A stretch of 64,000 nt of DNA from Streptomyces sp. Alt3 (GCF_030719215.1 NZ_CP120983.1:4340001-4404000); one strand, 5' to 3'; shown: positions 47,156 to 56,051, counted from the first letter of the stretch. A program made the numbers and translations. The notes: generated from the letters alone by a model not told the origin.

Positions 47156-49381
47156 TCAGGGGCCGTTGCGGCCGTTCCGGCCGCCGTCGTTCCCGCCGAT
47201 GAAGCCGGGCGGGATGGTGATGCCCCCGATGGAGTCGTCCTCGGAGTCGTCGTTGCCACCGCCGTTGTTGTCGCCGCGGCCCTTGTCCTTGTCCTTCTCC
47301 TTCTCCTTGGCGCGCGGCACCGAGATCGGGTTGAAGGACGGGGTCTCCGAGGCGCTCAGCGCGCCGGTCATCGCCGTCTTCCAGATCGGACCGGGGAGAC
47401 AGCCGCCACAGACCTTGTCGTAGTACTGGCCACCGATGGTGATGTTGTACATCGGCACCTTCTTGCCGACGTCCGCACCCACCCACACGGCTGTGGACAG
47501 GTTCGGCGTGTAGCCGACGAACCAGGCGTCCACGCGGTCGTTGGTGGTACCGGTCTTGCCCGCGTTGTCGCGGTCCATCAGACCCGCCTGGGTGCCGGTT
47601 CCGTCCTCCACGACGCCCTTGAGCATCTGGTTGATGGTGTCGGCCGTCTTCTCGCTCATCGCCCGTGAGCACGAGGACTTGGGCACGTCGACCTTCTTGC
47701 CGTTCGCGTCCTTGATGGCCTCGATCGCGATCGGCGTGCAGAACGTGCCGCGGTTGGCGAACGCCGCGTACGTGGAGGCCATGCCGAGCGGGGTGCTCTC
47801 CGTGCCGCCCAGGGTGATCGAAGGGTGGCTGTCCGAGAGGGGCTTGCCGTCACCGCGCTCGTAGCCGAGCTTCTTCGCCATGGTGACCGTCTCGCAGAGT
47901 CCGGCCTGCTGCTCCAGCTTGGCGAAGTAGGTGTTGATCGACTTGCCGAGCGCGCTCGTCATGTCGAAGGCGCCCTTCTCGGACTCCAACTCGTTCTGGA
48001 GGTCCCAGTTCCCGCTCCCGACGGGCGATCCCGCGCAGTTGCGGTAGGAGTTCATCGGCACCGAGATCTTCCAGTCGGAGCTGTAGCTCTGCGCCGGGTT
48101 GATCCCCTTCTCCAGTGCCGCTGCGGCCGTGATCGGCTTGAAGGTCGAACCGACCTGGAAGCCGTAGGTGCTGCCGCCCAGCTTGTTGCTGACGGCGAGG
48201 TTCAGCACCGTCTCGTGCTGTGTCTGGTCGAGACCGTACGGGCGGGACTGGCCCATCGAGAGGATCTTGCCGGTGCCGGGCTCGACCTGGACCACCGACG
48301 CGGCGACCTTGTCGTCCTTGTTGACCTTCGAGGTGGCCGCCTCGTTGGCCGCCTCCTGGGCGCGCGGCGACAAGGTGGTCCTGATGGTCAGACCGCCGAG
48401 GTTCCACAGCTTGGTCCGGTCCTCCGCGGTCTTCCCGAAGGCGGTGTCGGACAGGATGGTCTTGCGGACGTAGTCGCAGAAGAACCCGGCGCCGCTGACG
48501 GCCGTGATGCAGCCGTTCTTCGGCTTGCTGACCTTCAGCTTGATGGGGGCGGTGATGGCCTTGTCGGCCTCGCCCTGGGAGATGCTGCCGACGGCGGCCA
48601 TGCGGGTCAGCACGGTGTTACGGCGCTTGGTCGCCTCCTCCGCGTCGTTGACCGGGTCGTAGCGGGTCGGCGACTGCACGAGGCCGGCCAGCATGGCGGC
48701 CTCCTCCAGCTTCAGGTCCTTGGCGTGCTTGGAGAAGTAGCGTTGGGACGCCGCCTCGACGCCGTAGGCCTGCTGCCCGAAGAAGGTGATGTTGAGGTAG
48801 TTCTCCAGGATCTTCTTCTTGCCGAGCTCTTCCTCGACCTGGATCGCGTACTTCAGCTCCCGGACCTTGCGGCCTATGGTCTGCTGGGTGGCTTCGGCGA
48901 CCTTCTCCGGGTCGTCGCCCGCCTCCTCGACGAAGACGTTCTTCACGTACTGCTGGGTGAGAGTCGAGGCACCCTGCGCGGCGCCGCCCTCCTGGACGTT
49001 GCGGTTCATCGCGCGCAGGATGCCCTTGAGGTCGATCGCGCCGTGCTCGTAGAAGCGCGAGTCCTCGATCGCGACGATCGCGTCCTGCATGTACGGCGAG
49101 ATGTTCTTGAGCGGGACGACGGTGCGGTCACGCGAGTACACCGTGGCGATCGCGCCGCCCTCGTTGTCCAGGATCGTGGTCCGCTGGCTCAGCGGCGGAG
49201 TCTTCAGGTTGGAGGGGATCTCGTCGAATCCCTCCACCGTCCCCTTGGCCGCGAGCCCGAGTGCGCCGGCGGCAGGCAGTGCGATGCCCGCCAGCACAGC
49301 TCCGGAGAGCGCGGCGACACCGAGGAACTTGGCGGCCTGCTGGGTCGTCGTCAGACCCCCGCCTGAGCGCTTCTTTGGCAT
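47156..49381 (-). CDS. Bifunctional penicillin-binding protein (class A, GT51 plus transpeptidase)
   Basis: A 741-residue cell-wall synthase. After a cytosolic N-terminus (KKRSGGG) and one TM helix, the glycosyltransferase has EDSRFYEHGAIDLKGILRA, GASTLTQQYVKNVF and ENYLNITFFG. The transpeptidase has STFK (serine about 412), SIN and KTGTT motifs, all intact. The C-terminal tail is Lys/Asp/Gly-rich and disordered, with a CGGC segment. The gene corresponds to the ponA2-type PBP that lies beside whiB4 in mycobacteria. The ATG at 49381 is divergent from wblA. Confidence 0.96.
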   Translation of the reverse strand: MPKKRSGGGLTTTQQAAKFLGVAALSGAVLAGIALPAAGALGLAAKGTVEGFDEIPSNLKTPPLSQRTTILDNEGGAIATVYSRDRTVVPLKNISPYMQDAIVAIEDSRFYEHGAIDLKGILRAMNRNVQEGGAAQGASTLTQQYVKNVFVEEAGDDPEKVAEATQQTIGRKVRELKYAIQVEEELGKKKILENYLNITFFGQQAYGVEAASQRYFSKHAKDLKLEEAAMLAGLVQSPTRYDPVNDAEEATKRRNTVLTRMAAVGSISQGEADKAITAPIKLKVSKPKNGCITAVSGAGFFCDYVRKTILSDTAFGKTAEDRTKLWNLGGLTIRTTLSPRAQEAANEAATSKVNKDDKVAASVVQVEPGTGKILSMGQSRPYGLDQTQHETVLNLAVSNKLGGSTYGFQVGSTFKPITAAAALEKGINPAQSYSSDWKISVPMNSYRNCAGSPVGSGNWDLQNELESEKGAFDMTSALGKSINTYFAKLEQQAGLCETVTMAKKLGYERGDGKPLSDSHPSITLGGTESTPLGMASTYAAFANRGTFCTPIAIEAIKDANGKKVDVPKSSCSRAMSEKTADTINQMLKGVVEDGTGTQAGLMDRDNAGKTGTTNDRVDAWFVGYTPNLSTAVWVGADVGKKVPMYNITIGGQYYDKVCGGCLPGPIWKTAMTGALSASETPSFNPISVPRAKEKEKDKDKGRGDNNGGGNDDSEDDSIGGITIPPGFIGGNDGGRNGRNGP

Positions 49382-49779
49382 GGGGGCAGCCTACGTTCTC
49401 ATTCGCCGGACACAGGTATAGGCCTTGGCCTAAGCTCCTCTCAACTGTCACAGCAGTCCGATTGTGCATCAACCCCCCTGCATGCCTCTCAATGGAATTC
49501 AGCCACACGTCGAGGCGCTCCCGAATTCGCCTCATCCGTCATTGAATGTCCGTTGCGGCTTGGGGTTTCTGTCCCGATTCCGTCGGGATGATCACGCATG
49601 TCCCTGCGTCACTCCTCTGGGTGATCTGCCGCGTACGCATAGTCCGTTCGGGCCATTCAAGATTGGGCCCGAAGGGGGTGTTGTGCTGTCGCCACCTTCC
49701 GTAACGTCCTCAACTGGCAGCGGTGAATATGCCGCTACCGCCGTGGGGGAGCCTCGATTCGGGAGAGGACGGCGCCGGC
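49382..49779. other. Long divergent region between the PBP gene and wblA
   Basis: 398 bases with no supported gene before the preferred wblA start; in-frame GTG 49723 and ATG 49729 could extend WblA by 17-19 residues. Composition is more AT-rich than average. It includes TCAACCCCCCTGCATGC near 49470 and an inverted TCAC...GTGA element (49609-49624, TCACTCCTCTGGGTGA) that could bind a developmental regulator but does not match the BldD consensus length. GGAGAGG lies about 11 bases before the wblA ATG. Confidence 0.5.
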
Positions 49780-50145
49780 ATGGGCTGGGTAACCGACTGG
49801 AGTGCGCAGGCAGCCTGCCGCACTACCGATCCGGATGAATTGTTCGTACAAGGGGCAGCGCAGAACAGGGCCAAGGCGGTGTGCACCGGATGTCCGGTGC
49901 GTACCGAGTGCCTGGCCGACGCGCTGGACAATCGCGTCGAGTTCGGCGTGTGGGGCGGGATGACGGAGCGGGAACGCCGTGCGCTGCTGCGCCGGCGGCC
50001 CACCGTGACGTCCTGGCGTCGCCTGCTGGAGACCGCGCGAAGTGAGTACGAGCGGTCCACGGGCATGCTGCCCGCAGCGGTGGGTCTGGACGACGACACC
50101 TTGCACGACGACGAACTGCACGAGAGGTTCGCCGCCGTGGGGTGA
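49780..50145 (+). CDS. wblA: WhiB-like iron-sulphur regulator WblA
   Basis: A 121-residue Wbl protein binding a [4Fe-4S] cluster. Cysteines fall at about 13, 35, 38 and 44 (ACRTTDPDE ... VCTGCPVRTEC), then the GVWGGMTERERR turn and a basic C-terminal helix RRALLRRRP for DNA contact. The sequence is that of the Streptomyces WblA group, a pleiotropic regulator needed for sporulation and restraining antibiotic production. The ATG at 49780 (MGWVTDWSAQ) matches the usual family start. The gene lies between the PBP and Get3-like genes, as in mycobacterial whiB4. Confidence 0.94.
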   Translation: MGWVTDWSAQAACRTTDPDELFVQGAAQNRAKAVCTGCPVRTECLADALDNRVEFGVWGGMTERERRALLRRRPTVTSWRRLLETARSEYERSTGMLPAAVGLDDDTLHDDELHERFAAVG

Positions 50146-50194
50146 TGCCTCGTGGGCAGCCCGTGGGGGATGCCCTGGAGTGGTCCGGGGCAGC

Positions 50195-51631
50195 TCAGGC
50201 CGGAGCGGAACCGGTCGCAAGCAGTTCCCCGACGGCCCTGAGGCCTGAGAGGTCGTGCACGTCACCGGGCAGTGCGGCCACCTCGGTCACGGGGACCTCG
50301 GGGTGGTGCGCGGTGAAACGGTCGCGCGTGTGCAGTTCACGCGCCACGACCTGCATGCGCTCGGCGTGCAGTCGGAGCAGACCTGCGGTCAGCTGCTCGA
50401 CGGACACTTCCGTGGACACGTCGTCCGTGACGGGGGTGTCCTGCCTGTCCGCTTCCGTCTGCGCGAGTGGCACGGAAGGGTCAGTCGACTTCCGGCCAGG
50501 GCTGTGCGGCTCGGGGCTGCGCGACGTCCGGTCGTGCGAGGGCGGCTCCTGCTGTGGCGGCTCGTGCGGTGCGGGATCGTTGCTGCGCTCGGGGGAGGGC
50601 GGCGACTGCGGGGCTTCGGGAGAGGTGGCGGCAGCCGGGTCCGCCGGGTCACCAAGGCCAGCCTTCCCGGTGGCCTGATCCACAATGCCGACGGCTTCAA
50701 GATTTTCCGCTGCCGTCAGCGCCTGCTCCTCGGAGAGCCGCGAGGCATCGCTGCCGTGCACCCGGTTGAGGACCAGGCCGGCCAGCGGCATCTTCTCGGC
50801 GGCCAGCCGCTCCACGAAGTACGCAGCCTCGCGCAGCGCGTCCCGTTCAGGTGTCGCCACCACGAGGAACGCCGTGCCGGGCGCCTGCAGCAGCTTGTAC
50901 GTGGCGTCGGCCCGGGTGCGGAAGCCGCCGAACATGGAGTCCATGGCCGCGACGAAGGTCTGCACGTCGCGCAGGAACTGACCGCCGAGCAGCTTCCCGA
51001 GCGTCCCCGTCATCATCGACATGCCGACGTTGAGGAACTTCATCCCGGCCCGTCCGCCGATCTTCGCGGGGGCGATCAGCAGCCGGATGAACTTCCCGTC
51101 CAGGAAGGAGCCGAGACGTTTCGGCGCGTCCAGGAAGTCCAGCGCGGAGCGGGACGGAGGAGTGTCGACGACGATCAGGTCCCACTCGTCGCGGGCCCGC
51201 AGCTGCCCGAGCTTCTCCATCGCCATGTACTCCTGCGTGCCCGCGAACCCGGCCGACAAGGACTGGTAGAAGGGGTTCTCCAGGATCGCGCGGGCCCGCT
51301 CGGCATCCGTGTGCGCCTCGACGGTCTCGTCGAAGGTGCGCTTCATGTCGAGCATCATGGCGTGCAGCTCGCCGTCGCCCTCGATCCCCTCGACCCGGCG
51401 CGGGACGTTGTCCAGCCGGTCGATGCCCATCGACTGGGCGAGCCGGCGGGCCGGGTCGATGGTGAGGACGACGACCTTGCGGCCCCGCTCGGCCGCCCGC
51501 ACACCGAGTGCGGCCGCGGTCGTGGTCTTGCCCACCCCACCGGATCCGCAGCACACGACGATGCGGATCCCGGGGTCGTCCAGGAGCGCGTCCGTCTCCA
51601 GCCCCGGGCTGACGTCCGTGATCCGCGTCAT
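50195..51631 (-). CDS. Get3/ArsA-like ATPase with disordered insertion (second of pair)
   Basis: A 478-residue ATPase. The deviant Walker A is CCGSGGVGKTTTAAALG, and later TIDPARRLAQSMG, LIVVDTPPSRSALDF and VATPERDALREAAYFVERL are the ArsA/Get3 switch and A-loop regions. Between about residues 320 and 410 a Pro/Ser/Gln-rich disordered insert interrupts the C-terminal part, which ends SGLRAVGELLATG. Relatives Rv3680/Rv3679 form a heterodimeric Get3-like pair in M. tuberculosis. Its ATG overlaps the partner gene stop (ATGA). The client or substrate is unknown. Confidence 0.88.
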   Translation of the reverse strand: MTRITDVSPGLETDALLDDPGIRIVVCCGSGGVGKTTTAAALGVRAAERGRKVVVLTIDPARRLAQSMGIDRLDNVPRRVEGIEGDGELHAMMLDMKRTFDETVEAHTDAERARAILENPFYQSLSAGFAGTQEYMAMEKLGQLRARDEWDLIVVDTPPSRSALDFLDAPKRLGSFLDGKFIRLLIAPAKIGGRAGMKFLNVGMSMMTGTLGKLLGGQFLRDVQTFVAAMDSMFGGFRTRADATYKLLQAPGTAFLVVATPERDALREAAYFVERLAAEKMPLAGLVLNRVHGSDASRLSEEQALTAAENLEAVGIVDQATGKAGLGDPADPAAATSPEAPQSPPSPERSNDPAPHEPPQQEPPSHDRTSRSPEPHSPGRKSTDPSVPLAQTEADRQDTPVTDDVSTEVSVEQLTAGLLRLHAERMQVVARELHTRDRFTAHHPEVPVTEVAALPGDVHDLSGLRAVGELLATGSAPA

Positions 51632-52665
51632 GACCCCACCACCCCTCGTCCGGAGCCGCGTCGTTTCCCGCCCCGGGGCGTCTGCCCCGCCGCGTCCGCG
51701 GTCTCGTCGCCCACGCCCTGTTTGCGGAACTCCTCCGCCAGCTCGTTCAGCGCAGCCGGAGTCACTCCCTCGCTGATCAGGGGGAGCTCGGCCAGGGGCC
51801 GCCCGAGCCCCGTCAGCACCGCGCGCTGCTCGCGCTCCAGGCCGACCCGCTGGGCGTGCTCGGCGGCCTGCTCGACCAGCGGCCGGACCAGCGCCGCGGA
51901 ACCCTTCACCCCGGCCCGGGTGAGCGTCTTCGCGATCTCCTTGCGGCGGCCCCCCGAGGCGGTTCGCAGCGCGTCCTCGTCCAGCAGGTGGGGCCGGACC
52001 ATGTTCACCACGACCCGGCCCACGGGCAGTTCGGCGGCCCTCAGTTCGGCGATGCCGTCGGCGGTCTCCTGGACCGGCATCTCCTCCAGGAGTGTCACCA
52101 GGTGGACCGCGGTCTCGGGGGACTTGAGGACCCGCATCACGGCCTGCGCCTGATTGTGTATCGGGCCGATCCGGGCCAGTCCGGCCACCTCGTCGTTCAC
52201 GTTGAGGAAGCGGGTGATGCGGCCGGTGGGGGGCGCGTCCATGATCACGTGGTCGTAGACGAACCTGCCCTGCTTGTCCTTGCGGCGCACGGCCTCGCAC
52301 GCCTTGCCGGTGAGCAGGACGTCCCGGACGCCCGGGGCGATGGTGGTCGCGAAGTCGATCGCGCCGAGCTTCTTCAGCGCCCGGCCCGCGCTGCCCAGCT
52401 TGTAGAACATCTGGAGGTAGTCCAGGAGGGCGCGCTCGGCGTCGATCGCCAGAGCGTGGACCTCGCCGCCGCCGGGTGCCACGGCGATCCGGCGTTCCTC
52501 GTAGGGGAGGGCATCGGACTCGAAGAGCTGGGCGATGCCCTGTCTGCCCTCGACCTCGACGAGGAGCGTGCGCCTGCCCTCGGTCGCGAGGGCGAGCGCG
52601 AGTGCGGCGGCGACCGTGGTCTTACCGGTCCCGCCCTTGCCGCTGACGACCTGGAACCTGCTCAC
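51628..52665 (-). CDS. Get3/ArsA-like ATPase (first of pair)
   Basis: A 345-residue ATPase starting FQVVSGKGGTGKTTVAAALALA, the intact P-loop with the signature lysine. Also visible are EGRQGIAQLFESDALPYEE, VIMDAPPTGRITRFLNVN (switch II region) and VTLLEEMPVQETADGIAEL. The C-terminus is basic and disordered. It is the upstream member of a coupled ATPase pair, with the GTG at 52665. No membrane arsenite pump is adjacent, so arsenic resistance is unlikely. A role in protein targeting or redox stress is inferred from mycobacterial counterparts. Confidence 0.9.
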   Translation of the reverse strand: MSRFQVVSGKGGTGKTTVAAALALALATEGRRTLLVEVEGRQGIAQLFESDALPYEERRIAVAPGGGEVHALAIDAERALLDYLQMFYKLGSAGRALKKLGAIDFATTIAPGVRDVLLTGKACEAVRRKDKQGRFVYDHVIMDAPPTGRITRFLNVNDEVAGLARIGPIHNQAQAVMRVLKSPETAVHLVTLLEEMPVQETADGIAELRAAELPVGRVVVNMVRPHLLDEDALRTASGGRRKEIAKTLTRAGVKGSAALVRPLVEQAAEHAQRVGLEREQRAVLTGLGRPLAELPLISEGVTPAALNELAEEFRKQGVGDETADAAGQTPRGGKRRGSGRGVVGS

Positions 52666-52737
52666 GTCTTCGAGCCTAACCAGTCGGCAGGCAGGCTACG
52701 CACGAGGCCGTGTGTGCCAGGCATTACAGTCGGCTGC

Positions 52738-52896
52738 ATGACCAAGTGGGAATACGCGACCGTGCCCCTTCTCGTGCACGCGACCAAGCAGATTCTGGAC
52801 ACCTGGGGCGAGGACGGCTGGGAGCTGGTCCAGGTCGTTCCCGGCCCGAACAACCCCGAGCAGCTCGTGGCCTACCTGAAGCGGGAGAAGCCGTAG
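52738..52896 (+). CDS. DUF4177 small protein
   Basis: A 52-residue protein, TKWEYATVPLLVHATKQILD then GEDGWELVQVVPGPNNPEQL, the entire DUF4177 fold. It is probably leaderless: TACAGT (52725-52730) lies 7 bases before the ATG. The stop TAG overlaps the RidA GTG by one base, so the two are co-translated. Function unknown. Confidence 0.88.
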   Translation: MTKWEYATVPLLVHATKQILDTWGEDGWELVQVVPGPNNPEQLVAYLKREKP

Positions 52897-53366
52897 TGGC
52901 GGGCGCCGTCGAGGCGAAGCTCGCCGAGCTCGGCCTGACGCTCCCGGACGTCGTGCCGCCGCTGGCCTCCTACCAGCCGGCCGTGCGGTCCGGAGCGTAC
53001 GTCTACACCTCGGGCCAGCTCCCGATGGTGGACGGCCAGCTCGCGGTGACCGGCAAGGTCGGTGCGGAGGTGACGGCCGACGAGGCCAAGGAGCTCGCCA
53101 GGACGTGCGCGCTGAACGCACTGGCGGCGGTGAAGTCGGTCGCCGGTGACCTGGACCGGATCGCCCGGGTCGTGAAGGTCGTGGGCTTCGTGGCCTCCGC
53201 CTCCGACTTCACCGGGCAGCCGGGTGTCGTCAACGGCGCGAGCGAGCTGCTGGGGGCGGTCCTGGGTGACAAGGGCGTGCACGCGCGCAGCGCTGTGGGC
53301 GTCGCGGTGCTGCCGCTGGACGCACCGGTGGAGGTCGAGGTCCAGGTGGAACTCGTCGACGCCTGA
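52896..53366 (+). CDS. RidA-family protein
   Basis: A 156-residue trimeric YjgF/RidA protein: SYQPAVRSGAYVYTSGQLPMVDGQ, ELARTCALNALAAVKSV and VVNGASELLGAVLGDKGVHARSAVGV. Canonical RidA deaminates reactive enamine/imine intermediates using an arginine; the arginine in HARSAVGV fits that position. It starts one base inside the DUF4177 stop. A hairpin follows before the NUDIX gene. Confidence 0.9.
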   Translation: MAGAVEAKLAELGLTLPDVVPPLASYQPAVRSGAYVYTSGQLPMVDGQLAVTGKVGAEVTADEAKELARTCALNALAAVKSVAGDLDRIARVVKVVGFVASASDFTGQPGVVNGASELLGAVLGDKGVHARSAVGVAVLPLDAPVEVEVQVELVDA

Positions 53367-53397
53367 TCCCGTTCGTCCCATGACCCCGTACGTCCAT

Positions 53398-53429
53398 GAT
53401 CCCGTCCGGTCCCGCGACCGGGCGGGATC
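53398..53429 (+). terminator. Hairpin after the RidA gene
   Basis: GATCCCGTCCGGT (53398-53410) pairs with ACCGGGCGGGATC (53417-53429), one wobble, and is followed by TTGCGTGT. Confidence 0.75.
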
Positions 53430-53500
53430 TTGCGTGTAAGGGGCAGTCATTGAACCGGGGGCCCCTCGAACATCGGCGCGGTTCCGGATAGCCTCCGGCC

Positions 53501-54427
53501 ATGCCCAACGGTCAGTGGTACCCACCGGAATGGCCCGCCCGGATCAGGGCCCTCGACAGCGGCGAGCTGACGGCTGTGACCCCCAGGCGCGCGGCCACGG
53601 TGATGCTGCTCCGGGACGACCCGTCGGAACCGGGAGCGGTGGGCCCCGCCGTCCACATGCTGCGCCGGCGGACCTCCATGGCCTTTGCCGGAGGCGCGTA
53701 CGCCTATCCGGGTGGCGGGGTGGACCCGCGGGACGACGACCACCTCGTGGGCTGGGCGGGGCCGTCCCTGGAGACCTGGGCCGGCCGTCTGGGAGTTGCC
53801 ACGTCCGCCGAGGCGCAGGCCGTCGTCTGCGCAGCGGTCCGTGAGACGTACGAGGAGGCGGGTGTCCTGCTGGCCGGGCCGAGCGCCGACACGGTCGTGA
53901 GCGACACCACGGGCGCGGACTGGGAGGCCGACCGGGAGGCGCTCGTCGCCCGGGACCTGTCCTTCGCGGCGTTCCTGGACCGCCGGGGCCTGGTGCTGCG
54001 CTCCGACCTGCTGGCCGCGTGGGCACGCTGGATCACCCCGGCGTTCGAACCGCGGCGCTACGACACCTGGTTCTTCGTGGCCGTGCTCCCGGAGGGGCAG
54101 CGCACCCGGAACGTGTCCACCGAGGCCGACCGGACGGTGTGGATCCGGCCCGGCGACGCCGCCGACGGCTACGACCGGGGCGAACTGCTGATGATGCCGC
54201 CCACCGTGGCCACCCTGCGGGCTCTGAGCCCGTACGGGACGGCCGCGGAGGCGTTGAAGGCGGCGGATTCCCGGAGCATGGTCCCCGTGCTGGCTGAGGC
54301 CCGTATGGAGGGCGACGAACTGGTGCTGAGCTGGCCCGGGCACGACGAGTTCACCAAACACGTTCCGGCAGCCGGTGGCTCCGCCGCTCCCGCCGAGGAC
54401 GACGGCAAGGACGGGAGCCCCGCATGA
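53501..54427 (+). CDS. NUDIX hydrolase (large, NUDT19-like)
   Basis: A 308-residue hydrolase with a split NUDIX signature: FAGGAYAYPGGGVDPRDDD, a loop of about 35 residues, then AAVRETYEEAGVLL giving the RExxEExG core. A long inter-motif insertion is typical of the NUDT7/NUDT19 type that cleaves CoA derivatives or related nucleotides. The segment RSDLLAAWARWITPAFEPRRYDTWFF is characteristic. The stop overlaps the MBL gene by 4 bases. Confidence 0.87.
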   Translation: MPNGQWYPPEWPARIRALDSGELTAVTPRRAATVMLLRDDPSEPGAVGPAVHMLRRRTSMAFAGGAYAYPGGGVDPRDDDHLVGWAGPSLETWAGRLGVATSAEAQAVVCAAVRETYEEAGVLLAGPSADTVVSDTTGADWEADREALVARDLSFAAFLDRRGLVLRSDLLAAWARWITPAFEPRRYDTWFFVAVLPEGQRTRNVSTEADRTVWIRPGDAADGYDRGELLMMPPTVATLRALSPYGTAAEALKAADSRSMVPVLAEARMEGDELVLSWPGHDEFTKHVPAAGGSAAPAEDDGKDGSPA

Positions 54428-55254
54428 GCGACGCGGCCGCACTGCCCGGGCAGCCCCGCGGTGGGGTCCTCTCCGGGCCGGCCACCGCCCGCACGGTCAA
54501 CGTCCTGGCGCCCAACGCCTCGGCGATGACACTGGACGGCACGAACACCTGGATCGTCGCGGAACCGGGCTCCGACCTCGCGGTCGTGATCGACCCGGGG
54601 CCGCTCGACGACTCACATCTGCGGGCCGTCGTCGAGACCGTGGATAAGGCGGGCCGGCGCGTCGGTCTCACCCTGCTCACCCACGGGCACCCGGACCACG
54701 CGGAGGGCGCCTCCCGCTTCGCCGAACTCACGCGGACGAAGGTGCGGGCGCTGGACGTGGCGCTGCGCCTGGGCGACGAGGGGCTCACGGCAGGCGACGT
54801 GATCACCACGGGTGGGCTCGAACTCCGGGTCGTCCCCACGCCTGGACACACCGCGGACTCGCTCTCCTTCCATCTGCCCGCCGACCGGGCCGTGCTGACG
54901 GGCGACACGATCCTCGGGCGCGGCACCACCGTCGTCGCCCATCCGGACGGCCGCCTCGGCGACTACCTGGACACCCTGCGGCGGCTGCGTTCGCTGACGG
55001 TCGACGACGGGGTGCACACGGTGCTCCCGGGACACGGGCCGGTGCTGGAGGACGCACAGGGCGCCGTCGAGTTCTACCTCGCCCACCGGGCCCACCGCCT
55101 GGCCCAGGTCGAGACGGCCGTGGAGGCGGGACACCGGACGCCCGCCGAGGTCGTGGCGGCGGTGTACGCGGATGTGGACCGTTCCCTCTGGCCCGCGGCG
55201 GAGCTGTCGGTACGGGCCCAGATGGAGTACCTGACCGAGCACGGCCTGATCTGA
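54424..55254 (+). CDS. MBL-fold metallo-hydrolase (LACTB2-like)
   Basis: A 276-residue metallo-beta-lactamase-fold hydrolase. Metal ligands are in LLTHGHPDHAEGA (HxHxDH), VVPTPGHTADSL and LTGDTILG, with a late histidine in VLPGHGP. The C-terminal helical extension (AHRAHRLAQVETAVEAGHRTPAEVV) matches the LACTB2 group of endoribonuclease/thioesterase-like proteins. It is coupled to the NUDIX gene by ATGA. A bidirectional terminator follows. Confidence 0.9.
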   Translation: MSDAAALPGQPRGGVLSGPATARTVNVLAPNASAMTLDGTNTWIVAEPGSDLAVVIDPGPLDDSHLRAVVETVDKAGRRVGLTLLTHGHPDHAEGASRFAELTRTKVRALDVALRLGDEGLTAGDVITTGGLELRVVPTPGHTADSLSFHLPADRAVLTGDTILGRGTTVVAHPDGRLGDYLDTLRRLRSLTVDDGVHTVLPGHGPVLEDAQGAVEFYLAHRAHRLAQVETAVEAGHRTPAEVVAAVYADVDRSLWPAAELSVRAQMEYLTEHGLI

Positions 55255-55283
55255 TCCGGTCCCGGCGGCCCGGGGCACACGCG

Positions 55284-55311
55284 AAAGGCCCCACCGGGTG
55301 GTGGGGCCTTT
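55284..55311. terminator. Bidirectional hairpin between the MBL and crp genes
   Basis: AAAGGCCCCACC (55284-55295) pairs perfectly with GGTGGGGCCTTT (55300-55311), loop GGGT, with short A and T runs on both flanks. Confidence 0.92.
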
Positions 55312-55376
55312 TCGACGGCCGAGCCCGTCGGCAGGCGGCCGCGGCCGCGCGGCGACGGCTCGGACGGGTGCGGGGG

Positions 55377-56051
55377 TCAGCGCGAGCGCTTCGCCAGCCG
55401 CTCCACGTCCAGCAGGATCACGGCGCGTGCCTCGAGCCGCAGCCAGCCGCGGCCGGCGAAGTCCGCGAGCGCCTTGTTGACCGTCTCGCGGGAGGCGCCG
55501 ACCAGCTGGGCCAGCTCTTCCTGGGTCAGGTCGTGCACGACGTGGATGCCCTCCTCCGACTGCACACCGAAGCGGCGCGACAGGTCGAGGAGCGCGCGGG
55601 CGACGCGTCCCGGCACGTCGGAGAAGACCAGGTCGGACATCTGGTCGTTCGTCTTGCGCAGGCGCCGGGCGACGGCGCGCAGCAGCGCGGTGGCCACCTC
55701 GGGGCGCGCGTTCAGCCAGGGCTGGAGATCCCCGTGGCCGAGGCCGAGGAGCTTGACCTCGGTCAGTGCGGTCGCGGTCGCGGTGCGCGGGCCCGGGTCG
55801 AAGAGCGACAGCTCCCCGATCAGCTCGCCGGGGCCGAGGACGGCCAGCATGTTCTCCCGCCCGTCGGGAGACGTGCGGTGGAGCTTCACCTTGCCCTCGG
55901 TGACCACGTAAAGGCGGTCGCCCGGGTCCCCCTCGTGGAACAGCGCGTCGCCGCGTGCGAGGGTCACCTCACTCATCGAGGCGCGGAGCTCCGCGGCCTG
56001 CTCGTCATCGAGCGCCGCGAAAAGCGGGGCGCGCCGCAGAACGTCGTCCAC
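55377..56051 (-). CDS. crp: Crp/Fnr-family cyclic nucleotide-responsive regulator
   Basis: A 224-residue regulator. The effector domain has GDALFHEGDPGDRLYVVTEGKVKL, GPGELIGELSLFDPGPRTATATALT (the cAMP pocket RTAT-type arginine is present), a dimerisation helix and the C-terminal helix-turn-helix DLTQEELAQLVGASRETVNKALADFAGRGWLRLE. The gene is the Streptomyces crp position, divergent from nth. The GTG at 56051 is used. An inverted GTG...CAC element in the intergenic region may be an autoregulatory site. Confidence 0.94.
   Translation of the reverse strand: MDDVLRRAPLFAALDDEQAAELRASMSEVTLARGDALFHEGDPGDRLYVVTEGKVKLHRTSPDGRENMLAVLGPGELIGELSLFDPGPRTATATALTEVKLLGLGHGDLQPWLNARPEVATALLRAVARRLRKTNDQMSDLVFSDVPGRVARALLDLSRRFGVQSEEGIHVVHDLTQEELAQLVGASRETVNKALADFAGRGWLRLEARAVILLDVERLAKRSR

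Noticed and set aside
49609..49624. BldD site upstream of wblA
   Set aside because: TCACTCCTCTGGGTGA is symmetrical only in its ends and is longer than the BldD consensus.
50195..52665. Arsenical resistance operon (ArsA pair)
   Set aside because: No arsB, arsR, arsC or arsD lies nearby; the pair matches Get3-like housekeeping ATPases instead.
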